NCBI GenBank assembly: GCA_032716605.1
Contig: CM064569.1
Coordinates: 11,002,538-11,066,537 of the forward strand
Direction: 5' to 3'
Origin: Paralithodes platypus
Taxonomy: Eukaryota > Arthropoda > Malacostraca > Decapoda > Lithodidae
Length of the DNA stretch: 64,000 bases
The notes below the pieces were generated by a model that made no database searches, was not told the origin of the DNA, and worked only from the letters and a program-made list of their open reading frames with translations. Positions 55,148 to 64,000 of this stretch are shown here, piece after piece. A program made the translations under genes and the position numbers. Position 1 is the stretch's first letter; every line of letters starts with the position of its first letter.

Positions 55148-56955
55148 CTTCCTCTAAAACTCCTTTAAAACCAGCTGGGGTAAAATTACCAACAATTCAC
55201 CTCCCGAAATTTAGGGGTGACCCGGCTCTATGAACGAAGTTCTGGGACCTCTTCCGCTGCACCATTCATGACAACTTGGAGTTGTCAGAAATACTGAAAT
55301 TTACACATTTGCATGGGCAGCTGGAGGGGAAGCCCAGAAACTATTAGAGGGGTTCAGTTTAGTAGCCGGTAGCTATGTCACCGCAGTAGCATTGCTAGAA
55401 AAGACGAATGGACAGTCCTACACAGTAAGAGCCGCTCACATTACAAATTTGTGTAATTTACCCGCTCCAGCTTATGAGGTACATGCGCTTAAACATTTCT
55501 ACGCATCCTTCGAAAGTACCATCCACTCCATTGAAACCCTCCAAGTTAGTATTGAGGAGGTATGTACAGTAATCCTAATGAATAAACTGCCTTTACCGCT
55601 TCGTGAGAATATAAAACGGGCGATGAAGGATACCCCACTTAATCTATCTTCCTTTGTCGAATGTTCCAGACAGAAATATTCAATATGGAGAGCCTTACTA
55701 CTGACTATATGGCAGCTAAAGCTAAGGCTGCCACCATTGCTACTGTTAATAGAAGTACCAGTAGAGAGGTACATAAGATTACCAGTAACTATAAGAAACT
55801 GGCCTATCCAATATAATTTGCTTGTTATCTTTGCCAGAGTCCTAAGCATGCCTGGTTTAAATGTACCAAATATCCCAATAATGAGGCTAAGATACATAGA
55901 GCAAGGATGTTGAAGTTATGTGCTGGATATCTCTCTAAGGTTCATGGGGAGCGCGATTGTACAAATGAAGAATTGAAACCTCGTAGCAATTGTCAGGGTA
56001 GACATTTCCACGCACTATGCTCCCATGGGAATGAGTCCTTTAAAGTCAATGCCAACACTGTTTATAGTCCTGAACCTTTCCCTACCTCCACGACGATGTC
56101 TGTAGCGTCAGAGCGAGAAACTGTGATTTTGCCTACAAAAATGATACCAGTAAATAGTAATAAGGGAGTTCATAATATGCGTGCATTGCTGGATGTACTA
56201 TTGTTCTGCAGTCTTCTCTACTGTCAGTACAATATGTAGTATCGGGAAGAGAAACATTGAAACTGCAAGGGTTTATGGGAGCCCAGCACGAACAGGTGTA
56301 TGAGGTAGTCACTCTGCAGTACAAGGAAAAAAATAGGTTATCCTCAATTAATGCTGTAGTGGTAGATGCCTTACCACAATATAGAATCTCCAAGGGTATC
56401 AAGGGTGTAATCAATAAATTGCAAGGTTCAGGTTATAGGTTAGCAGATGCTTGTCTAGGTAGCGAAGCTAATCTTGAAATACGGATAGATGCAGACTACT
56501 ACTATGACATTGTGCAGCCAGGATATAAGAGGGAGGGTAACCTTATTTTTTTGCCCACCAAATTTGGGTTTGCACTTTGTGGGTCATACCGAGATTGGGT
56601 AGCCAGCACAAATGTTGATGTGGTAACAGTGTTGAAAGTTGCAGTTAATAGTACAAGTGAGATATTACAGAATAATGAAATAAAACCATGCATAAATGAC
56701 GTGTGCAAACTGTGGAAAATGGACAGGATTGGAATTATGCCTAATGAGTTGGATGACGAGGCTAAAGATACTTTGAAAATTTATGAAGAGTTGGTTTCCT
56801 ACATACCAGAAATGAATCAATACAGCATACGATTGCCATGGAGGAATAATAAGAGCGATTTACCAAGTAACTATGGTCTAGCACTGGGTGAATTCAGAAT
56901 TTGCAAAAGAAATTTATCACACAGCCCAAATTTTGTCAGCAATACACTAAAGTAA
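55148..56955 (+). pseudogene. BEL C gag-protease, resumed
   Basis: After Gypsy C, gag continues with LPTIHLPKFRGDPAL (DUF1759-like), a stop at about 55231, then the open frame at 55392-55913 (KTNGQSYTVRAAHITNLCNL, SFESTIHSIETLQVSIEE). Frame shifts separate the degenerate knuckles (55907-56239; CAGYLSKVHGERDC). The protease site is degraded to MRALLDVLLF. The A17-associated part is open at 56257-56955 (LKLQGFMGAQHEQVYEV, IRIDADYYYDIVQPGYKREG, CKLWKMDRIGIMP, YSIRLPWRNNKSDLPSNYG). Confidence 0.82.
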
Positions 56956-59595
56956 TGAAAGAGCAACTTGAACACGGGTTTGTTTAATCTATCGACGAGG
57001 AGAGAGACACCGATTCTCCTACGCATTATCTCGCAAATCATGGGGTTGAACGCTATAGCAGTGCTACACTTATTAGGATCGAGTTTGACTGTTTAGGGAA
57101 AATGGTGCCTTCAGCGGTTAGTTTGACTGACTGTACTGTATATATACCGGTCCTTCGCTAGTTCCAGACCTAAGTAAGGTGATGTTACGCTTTCGCTGCA
57201 AGCCATTCGCTTTCATCAGTGATATCGAGAAAGCGTTTCTCATGTTACAGTTAGATCGACGCGATAGAGATAGTGCTCGATTTCTGTGGCCTCGCGATCC
57301 TTTTGATTTAAACTCACACTGTGACACATACCGGTTCAAAGTCGTTCTATTTGGTGCCACCTGCTCTGAATTCCTTTTGAATGCTACTATTTTGAAACAT
57401 TTGTCTTTGATCAATGATAAAGAACTTGTTAAAAGTATAAAGGGGGGTCTTTATATAAATAACGTTCAATGCACGGCCGAGACAGAGAAATAACTACTAT
57501 CTAACTATTTGTCATTTCAGCACACTTTCGAATTGGCACACCTTTGTTTGCGAGAGTGGGTAACCAATAGCCCCTTATTGTGCGATGTAATTGAGCAGGA
57601 TGGAGTTGTGGCAACAGACCAAGCCATTCACAAGTACTCAGGTATGAGATGGTATCCGGGACCTGATCTTCTGGCTTTTGGGTAGCGTACATATACCTCT
57701 GATGGTGTGCCTACTAAGCGTCAATGTTTGAGCCTCGGCGCGCAATTGGCTGATCCACTCAGTATACTATTGCCAGTTAGTGTTAGGTCACGATTGTTCC
57801 TACAAATTATGTGGCGCAACAAGATCGATTGGGATGAGAAGATCCCTCCTGATTTAATACCAATCTGGCAGTGTTTGGTGGTGGAATTGAATAGCTGTCA
57901 GGACATAAGTTTCCCACGACAAATCATCTCAAATAATGCAGTGATTTGCACGCATTTTGTGACACTAGTAATTCAACGTATGGCACTGTAGTGTACTATT
58001 CTGATGCGTGCTTTAGTGCTATAGTTGCTGCCAAAGCTTGAGTAGCGCCCATCAAGAAAGTGACAGTGCCAAAATTGGAATTCACAGCCGTATTATTAGC
58101 CACATGTATTATTCACTTTGTCATGGAAGCACTTTCGGATTATCATCTGTTCAATTCAGTGTATTTGTGGTCCGATAGTCAGATTGAGATCGCATGGTTG
58201 CGCAGTCAGAAGGTGTTACCAGTGTATGTTAGTAACAGTAAATGAGATTCATGGGCTACTACCCAATGCTATAATTAAGTATGTGTACTCAAAGGATAAT
58301 CCGAGTGACCTTTTGACTAGACGTATTTCTGCCAGACAGTTGTCAGATTCTTCGTTGTGGTGGCAGGGGCCTTCGTGGCTCACATCACAAGAATGACCAG
58401 AGGATCCGGCGACGGCTGAACCAGATCAGGTTAACATTCCCGTAGAAATTCCAGTAAATTCAACAGCCACGGCAGTGTTCAATCAGGATATAGATAGCTT
58501 CACGGTTCTTTGGAATAGAGTTAGTAACTATGATAACGCAGTAAGAGTAGTTGCCTGGGTGTATCGTTATGTACATAATTTGTGGCAAAAGGTCAGGAAG
58601 ATAAGCTTAAGAGTCACACCTACCTTATCAATTAATGAAATGCGCACTGCCAAGTCTTTAATGATTAAGCTAGTACAAAGGGAATCTTTTAAGAGAGAAT
58701 GGGACGCTTTGACTGACGCATCTGCAAAACTACCTAGTACCAATCTCATGAGGCAATTAGGATTGTATATGGATGATGGTGTAATTAGGTGTAAGGGTAG
58801 GTTCCAGTTAGCATCTATCCGCAATGACAGTAAATATCCCATATCATTACTATCGAAGCATCCGATTACCTCATTGACTATTATTAAAGGTCACAGAATA
58901 TGTTGTCACTTGGTATCCTATTTATGGCAGAAGTGGTGGCCCCCACAAATGCGGCAGACGCGGTCAAAACGGTACTGAGAAGATGCGTAATTTGTAAAAT
59001 ATTTCTAGGTTAGCACTATTCTTCTAAAAATGCACCTCCTTTACTTAGCTTTAGAGTTACACCCAGTGATCCCTTTTCGGTAACCGTTGTAGATTATTCC
59101 GGTGCCTTGCAAGTGAAAGATAATCCCACCATGAAAGCATAAATAGGGTTATTTACTTGTGCCGTTACCAGAGCTATACATTTAGAAGTAGTTACAAATT
59201 TATCTTTCAAAAGTGTTATGTATGCGTTCCGTGCATTTGTGAGCAGACAAGGATTTCCGCAATTGATTTTAAGTGATAATGCGAGTACATACCAAAGTGC
59301 GGCTAAACTCTTGACTGAGATTTTGGAAGATCTGGTGGTTCAGAGCTATATTCTAGAGCATCAATGTGAGTGGTACTTTGTCCCCGCCAGAGCTCCATGA
59401 ATTGGCGCAATATGGGAGCTATTAATAGGGATAGTGAAAGCCAGTTTGAAAAAGATCCTCAGTAGAACTTTGGTCGCATTAGAGGAATTACAAATTATCC
59501 TTTGTGAAGTTGAAGCATGCGTTAATGACCGACCATTAAGCTATGTATCTGGTGAGATGAATGATATAAACCCCATTACTCCTTCTCATATGCTT
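56956..59595 (+). pseudogene. BEL C RT, RNase H and integrase core
   Basis: RT fragments lie at 57179-57493 (AFISDIEKAFLMLQL, KVVLFGATCSEFLLNATI, GGLYINNVQCT: YINN at the catalytic box). More RT follows at 57520-57991 with several shifts. RNase H is at about 58010-58396 (AAKA, TVPKLEFTAVLLATC, LWSDSQIEIAWLRSQ, KDNPSDLLTRR). The linker is open at 58475-58978 (VRVVAWVYRYVHNLWQ, YMDDGVIRCKGRF, then the zinc finger His region). Integrase core pieces follow (VTVVDYSGALQ, ILSDNASTY, NDRPLSYVSGEMND, ITPSHML), cut at 59595 by a TIR element. Confidence 0.8.
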
Positions 59596-61161
59596 GCCCC
59601 TTTCCCACTTATGAGATTTCATACGATTTTCGTCGCCGAGGACATAGTCTTGTCAATTCGCAGCGAAGTTGTGCGACGTCAACGATTTTGACCGTTAAAA
59701 AACGTTGACAAGTTTACACTCGGCGACGATGTCGCCGAGGGGTAAGACGAATCGGCGACATTATGCGACGTCTTCGGCAAATTGAGCGATGGTTCGCCGA
59801 TGTCCTCGGCGAGAACTGTCACATTTGAATAAAATAATGCGAAGGATGAACGAATCCTCGGCGTATGTTCTGCGACGTCTTCGGCAAATTAAGCGATGGT
59901 TCGGCGAATACCTCGGCGAGAGGAAGAAAGGGGACCAAAAAAACGACCCATCTCCCCTGAATTCGGAGATTGGCAATGTCCGGCTTCGCCGGAGAAATTT
60001 TTCTATCGAAAAATATACAAATTTAGCTTGCTCTCAAAACAAAAAATATATATGTTGGCTCGCTACCGCTTACCAGGAAAATATTGAAACCTGGATGGGG
60101 GTAAACGTCTTAAAACAGTAGGCTGAACGGGGCCGAACGGATACAAGGCAAAGAGAGAGGGAGAGAAATAGAAAAAAAAAACGAGGAGAGAGGGAGAGAA
60201 AGAGAAAACAAAAAACAGGGAGGTGGACTCAATGTTTGCGTTACGGCTTAAAAATTGAGCCCACCTCGCCTTTTTTTGTTTTCTCTTTCTCTCCCTCTCT
60301 CCTCGTTTTTTGTTTGTTTTGTATTTCTCTCCCTCTCTCTTTGCCTTGTATCCGTTCGGCCCCGTTCAGCCTACTGTTTTAAGATGTTTACCCCCATCCA
60401 GGTTTCAATATTTTCCTGGTGAGCGGTAGCGAGCCAACATATATAAAAACAATTGTTGAGAGCAAGCTAATTTTGTACATTTTTCGATAGAAAAATTTCT
60501 CCTGCAAAGCCGGATTTCTCCAAATAATGCTGGTTCGCTATCGCTTGCCAGGAAGATATCGATACTTGGATGGGGATAAACGTCTTAAAACAGTTGGCTG
60601 AATGGGGCTGAATGGATACAAACCAGAGAAAGAGAGAAAAGGAGAGAAAGAGAAAACAAAAAAAGGTGAACCCCCCACGAGAGGTGCATAAAAAAAAGGG
60701 TTGACAGGTTCACTATAGGCCTAATCATTTTTTTTTACCCACCTCGCCGAAGGTGCTCTTTGGCATCATCGATTCTCGGAACATCTGAGAGCATCGGCGA
60801 GCAGAGCATCTGAGAACATCGGTGAGCATCCGTGCAGCATTGCAAAGTTTTTTTTGTGCGAAACCCTCCGCGATGTCTTGCCGATGTCGCCGATGACCTC
60901 AGAGGGCCTCGCCGATCCCTCTGCGATGCTCAATGATGAATGCGAGGGCTACGAACCCTCGTGAGTCCTCGTCCAAATTTTTGAACAAACCGAACATTTG
61001 CGATGACCCGCGAGGGCCCTTGCGAGGCGATGATTATGATCATGCGAGTCATATGATTATTATGCGAGGGTATACGATTGCTGTGCGACATGTCACGAAT
61101 GTGCCAATTTATGGGTGTCGGCGATGAAAATCGTATGAAGTCGCATAAATGGGAAAGGGGC
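59596..61161. mobile_element. CGGCGA-rich TIR element (1.57 kb) in BEL C integrase
   Basis: The terminal inverted repeats are 44 bp (59596-59639 and 61118-61161), identical at 40 positions, starting GCCCCTTTCCC and ending TCGCCGA inward. Removing the block restores the BEL C integrase register (ITPSHML... to GRRLLTF). Both subterminal zones are built from CGGCGA/TCGCCGA, GCGATG and CGACGTC words. The centre is a 560-bp palindrome plus an extra R2-like unit. There is no clear target duplication and no transposase. Frames at 59789-60121 and 60930-61303 are low complexity. Confidence 0.72.
59963..60521. repeat. Large palindrome of R2-like arms
   Basis: The arms read GGAGA..GGCTTCGCCGGAGAAA, GGCTCGCTACCGCTTACCAG, TGAAACCTGGATGGGGGTAA, GGATACAAGGCAAAGAGAGA and their inverse. 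They meet around 60228-60265 (AGGTGGACTCAAT ... ATTGAGCCCACCT forms its own inner stem). A third, direct, more diverged unit follows at about 60512-60668. Word order matches R2 at 29368 and 30330. Confidence 0.85.
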
Positions 61162-61727
61162 ATGAGAGGTAGACGATTGCTGACGTTTCTAAAAGAGGCA
61201 ATAATGGATGATTAATTAACGGATGCCTCCTTTCAGCGTAATAATAACTGCAAGGTATTACTACATGAACAAACTCTCTAAAGATATGTGGAAACATTGG
61301 CAATCAGAATACCTTTTAGAATCGAGAGAGACTTTTAAATGTCACTTGCAGTCACAGGGTTAATCATGGCCAGAGCTGGGTGATATTGTATTAATACATG
61401 ATGATGATCCTCGGCTATTGTGGAAACTGGGGAAGACCACTGGACTAGAGGCAGGTATTGATGGGATAACTAGAGTTTCACATTTAAAGAGACAAGCGCC
61501 GATGTCACTATCGCCAGATCGTTAGGCTATATCCATTAGAGCAGAGAGTAGATCATGCATTCAACGCTACTCTGTTAAATAAGCCGACCCCTCAAAATGT
61601 TCCTCTGGGTGCCGTAGCACTCAGCGATAAAGAGGATAGCGAGATTAAATTGCTTACCTCTCGTCGGGCCGCGTCAGGCGCTGTTGCCTTATGGAGGTCA
61701 AAACTAGCTACTGGTCAGTTATGATTT
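61162..61727 (+). pseudogene. BEL C integrase C-terminus (DUF5641-like)
   Basis: It resumes after the TIR element: GRRLLTFLKEAIMDD, then a shift, LSKDMWKHWQSEYLLESRET (about 61270), a stop near 61360, ELGDIVLIHDDDPRLLWKLG (about 61372) and further shifts. The final residues ARAASGAVALWRSKLATGQL-type (61660-61725; RRAASGAVALWRSKLATGQL) parallel the end of BEL A (WRSMIGTGQL). The TGA stop is at about 61722-61724. Confidence 0.75.
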
Positions 61728-62257
61728 CGATGATAAATGGCTAAACATACCATTTTAGTCTGGATTAACTCCTTCAGTACCAGCGACGGCGGAGAGCCGT
61801 CAGTAGATAAATCACTCCCCAGTCCCAGCGATGGCAGAGAGCCGTCAGTAATATACTTTCCTTGTAACTGCCAGTATCAGGCAGTGCCTGGTACCACGAC
61901 CGTTTGAGCACTGCTATAGAGTTGGCAATACTTCTCAGCTTATATCCAAGTCTTTACAGCTGGGAGAGCCAGTATTCCTCCATCTTTTGAGGTTGGAGGT
62001 TGTTATATCTTGCCATTTTGACCACATTGCTTGGGACTGGGGGGAACTTTTATTAGTGTACCCTATTGTACAGTAGGGGTTAAGTTAATGTTATGGGTAT
62101 GATACATACCACATTAGCCTGGATTAAGTTAATTTTAAGGGTATTATACATACCGTACTAGCCTGGATTAAGTTAATTTTGAGGGTACTATACTTACCGT
62201 ATTAGTCTGGATTAAGTAAAGTTAAGGATTTTGTACATGCATATTAGTCTGGATTAA
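61724..62257 (+). repeat. 44-bp tandem repeat in the BEL C 3' UTR
   Basis: There are five units ending (T)AGYCTGGATTAA: about 61724-61768, 62084-62127, 62128-62171, 62172-62215 and 62216-62257. Units 2-4 are 44 bp and the last is 42 bp. The array is opened after unit 1 by a MITE. It directly follows the pol stop and precedes the polypurine stretch (62354-62372). Confidence 0.85.
61769..62079. mobile_element. piggyBac-like MITE in the tandem repeat
   Basis: TTAA lies on both sides (61765-61768 and 62080-62083). Ends are CTCCTTCAGTACC and TGTACAGTAGGGG, inverse at 9 of 13 positions. Neighbouring repeat units (GGATTAAGTTAAT) give the empty site. Two palindromes, GACGGCGGAGAGCCGTC (61785-61801) and GATGGCAGAGAGCCGTC (61830-61846), are 45 bp apart near the left end. 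No coding frame. Confidence 0.8.
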
Positions 62258-62374
62258 GGTATCAGAGGTATTACATTTGCTTGGAAAAAGAGCAAAATAG
62301 GGTTATTTTTCTCTTAAAGTAATTACCTACAATGTAGCGATCATGTATAGATATTAGGATTGCGGGAGGCAGTC

Positions 62375-63050
62375 TGTCGAAGCTCGACAATATTAAGTAC
62401 CCAATTCTTACAATTTAGTTAACCGTTTAATTTACGTTTTCTGACCAGGTTACTCCAATTTCTATTGTGTAACCATCCAGTTATACATAATACATACATA
62501 TAATATGTATGATAGACGTATATGTATGAAGAAATATAATATAAGATAGCAGAATATTTGTTTAGAATTAGAATACAGCACTGTATTTACACACTGCAAT
62601 ATATAGCAATTGCTCTTATCCGGTTAAATTATTCATATGTTTAATTCATTCAATGATTGAATAATATTATCTAAATTGGTTAGTTATAATACATCTAGTC
62701 AACGAATATCAATGCCAAGCTGTGACTCAGAAATATATATTTGTTAACCAAGGTAAGTTCCCGAATGTGAATAACCCCGCGTTCACTCTCTCACAAGTCA
62801 ACAAATGGCAATCAAGTCAGTCCGTCAATAGATCGAATCAATCATCTTTTACCACCGCCATCCAGCCTTCTATAAGCTTCTCTCCTCTACCTAACAGCTA
62901 AGATTCTTATGTAGTATAATCACTGGGCCCATATTATGTATGTAAGATCTAGTATACCATGAAATTAACATTGAATGATAAGTTAATTTTCAGGTATTCA
63001 TTCAGCTCTATTTACATTTTATTTTCAATACTGATTGTTGTAACAGTCTC

Positions 63051-63054
<4 letters not shown>
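62375..63054 (+). repeat. BEL C 3' LTR (uninterrupted)
   Basis: 680 bp, TGTCGAAGC...CAGTCTCAACA, preceded by purine-rich GATTGCGGGAGGCAGTC. It is the key that identifies the four pieces of the 5' LTR and the empty sites of the three insertions in it. It is followed by GAGAG within a GA microsatellite. Confidence 0.9.

Positions 63055-63082
<28 letters not shown>
63054..63082. repeat. GA microsatellite
   Basis: (GA)14 or so directly after BEL C. The original GAGAG target of BEL C probably lay in this run, since GACAGAGAG precedes the 5' LTR. Confidence 0.9.
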
Positions 63083-63085
<3 letters not shown>

Positions 63086-63359
63086 CAAATCAGGTAATAA
63101 TATATATAACGTGCAGACAGACCTTTGTATTAGCCAGTATATATTGTTTTCAGGCAAAATGGTAAAAATAAAAGTCATTCATAGGGGTAGTAGAAAAACA
63201 AAATTATGTAAGCATTCAATTTAAAAAAATATGGGACAGTCACATTGAGCGTGCCCCCAGTTATGCATGTTTTCTATATAGCTTTGGTAACTCACAGTGG
63301 ATCGTATCTAATAAATGTTGGATTTTACTGCTATGTTTAGATATAGCAGACTGTTCCGA
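63083..63359. other. Probable intron sequence, no feature
   Basis: AT-rich single-copy-looking DNA between BEL C and the minisatellite. If the exons at 30-31 kb are real this is the continuation of their downstream intron. I see no acceptor followed by a convincing frame. Confidence 0.35.
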
Positions 63360-64000
63360 CCTTTAGTGTCGCACATTTGATTCTAATGTATCACAAAGAT
63401 CATTCTTCAAAGGCTCCCGCTTGTTCCCTCAGTGCCACACGTTTGTTCCCTCAGTGCCACACGTTTGATCCCTTAGTGCCACACGTTTGTTCCCTCATTT
63501 GCACACATTTGTTCCCTCAGTGCCACACGTTTGTTCCCTCAGTGCCACACGTTTGTTCTCTCAGTGCCACACGTTTGTTCCTTCAGTGCCACAAGTTTGT
63601 TCCCTCAGTGCCACACGTTTGTTCCCTCAGTGACACACGTTTGTTCCCTCAGTGCCACAAGTTTGTTCCCACTGTTCCAGACGTTTGTTCCCTCAGTGCC
63701 ACACGTTTGTTCCCTTAGTGCCATACATTTGTTCCCTCAGTGCCAAAAATTGTTCCCTCATTTCCACACGTTTTTTCTTTTCGTGCCACATGTTTGTTCC
63801 TTCAGTGTCACACTATTGTTACTTCAGTGCCACACCGTTGTTCCTTCAGTACCACACGTTCGTTACTTCAGTGCCACACGTTTTTTACTTCACATACATT
63901 AGGTCCCTTAGTTTCACGTTTGTTTCCTCTTTGTTACACGTTTATTCCTTCAGCAAAAGGTTATTTTTGTTTAGTGATACACGTTTGATTCCTCAATTTT
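63360..64000 (+). repeat. 22-bp minisatellite, to the window end
   Basis: The unit GTGCCACACGTTTGTTCCCTCA is repeated about 26 times with increasing divergence to the right (63415-63995). Degenerate units also occur just before it (GTGTCGCACATTTGATTC at 63367). Open frames across it (63377-63988) only reflect the repeat, because 22 is not a multiple of three and all three frames are read in turn. Confidence 0.92.

Larger units (their letters stand above)
31320..63054 (+). mobile_element. BEL/Pao retrotransposon C, expanded to 31.7 kb by nesting
   Basis: The 3' LTR at 62375-63054 (TGTCGAAGC...CTCAACA) matches, piece by piece, 31320-31524, 43687-43855, 45260-45361 and 45839-46051, which together are the 5' LTR. 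GAGAG flanks both ends (31315-31319 and 63055-63059; the right side lies in a GA repeat). Internal BEL genes occupy 46528-61727. Removing all nested DNA leaves about 6.6 kb. LTR divergence is visibly high (roughly a tenth of sites in the first 100 bp), so this is the oldest of the LTR elements here. Confidence 0.85.

Noticed and set aside
63360..64000. CRISPR-like array or repetitive protein gene
   Set aside because: The 22-bp units are contiguous, without spacers, and the sequence is eukaryotic. The overlapping open frames only echo the minisatellite.
1..64000. tRNA or rRNA genes
   Set aside because: No cloverleaf, no A/B box pair and no rRNA core sequence was noticed by eye. A covariance-model scan was not possible here.

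Overview
The window is eukaryotic nuclear DNA, most likely from an arthropod and probably a decapod crustacean. The support is a mix of BEL/Pao and Ty3/Gypsy LTR retrotransposons, jockey/CR1-like and RTE-like LINEs, hAT-like and piggyBac-like MITEs, microsatellites and introns. The jockey-like LINE proteins resemble, from memory only, those annotated in crab and shrimp genomes. Nothing bacterial or organellar is visible. Almost everything recognisable is transposable-element DNA, mostly broken. The only host-gene evidence is a pair of phase-matched exons near 30.0 and 31.0 kb.

Left half. Bases 1-1424 are an LTR of a Gypsy relative on the minus strand. A hAT MITE follows (1853-2228). BEL element A (plus strand, 2307-18727) is split by a piggyBac-like MITE (4803-5239) and by a young, almost complete Gypsy element A (minus strand, 6318-17039), whose own 3' LTR is split by a truncated LINE (6667-8106). 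A longer copy of that LINE lies at about 18960-21522, with further fragments at 21999-22650 (minus) and 28842-29275 (plus). A foldback DNA element (22784-28440) is opened by two head-to-tail RTE-like copies, the first of which carries a MITE and a minus-strand CR1-like LINE.

Right half. Two putative coding exons (30020-30223 and 30959-31197) are followed in their downstream intron by BEL element C (31320-63054, flanked by GAGAG). C has swelled to about 31.7 kb. Its 5' LTR holds a 12.2-kb terminal-inverted-repeat element, which contains BEL element B (minus strand, 34002-42190), which in turn contains a candidate solo LTR. The same 5' LTR also holds a 1.4-kb piggyBac-like element and a small MITE. 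The gag of C is split by Gypsy element C (46826-55143), its integrase by a CGGCGA-rich TIR element (59596-61161), and its 3' untranslated tandem repeat by another piggyBac-like MITE (61769-62079). A 22-bp minisatellite closes the window.

Two results stand out. Both Gypsy elements have integrase upstream of reverse transcriptase and a SCAN-like gag segment, the arrangement known for Gmr1-like elements. The four piggyBac-like non-autonomous elements share a subterminal array of imperfect palindromes with a period of about 45 bp. Many insertion calls rest on an empty-site copy in the window (the other LTR, or a neighbouring tandem-repeat unit) or on target-site duplications, and are therefore stronger than similarity alone. 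All comparisons were made by eye.
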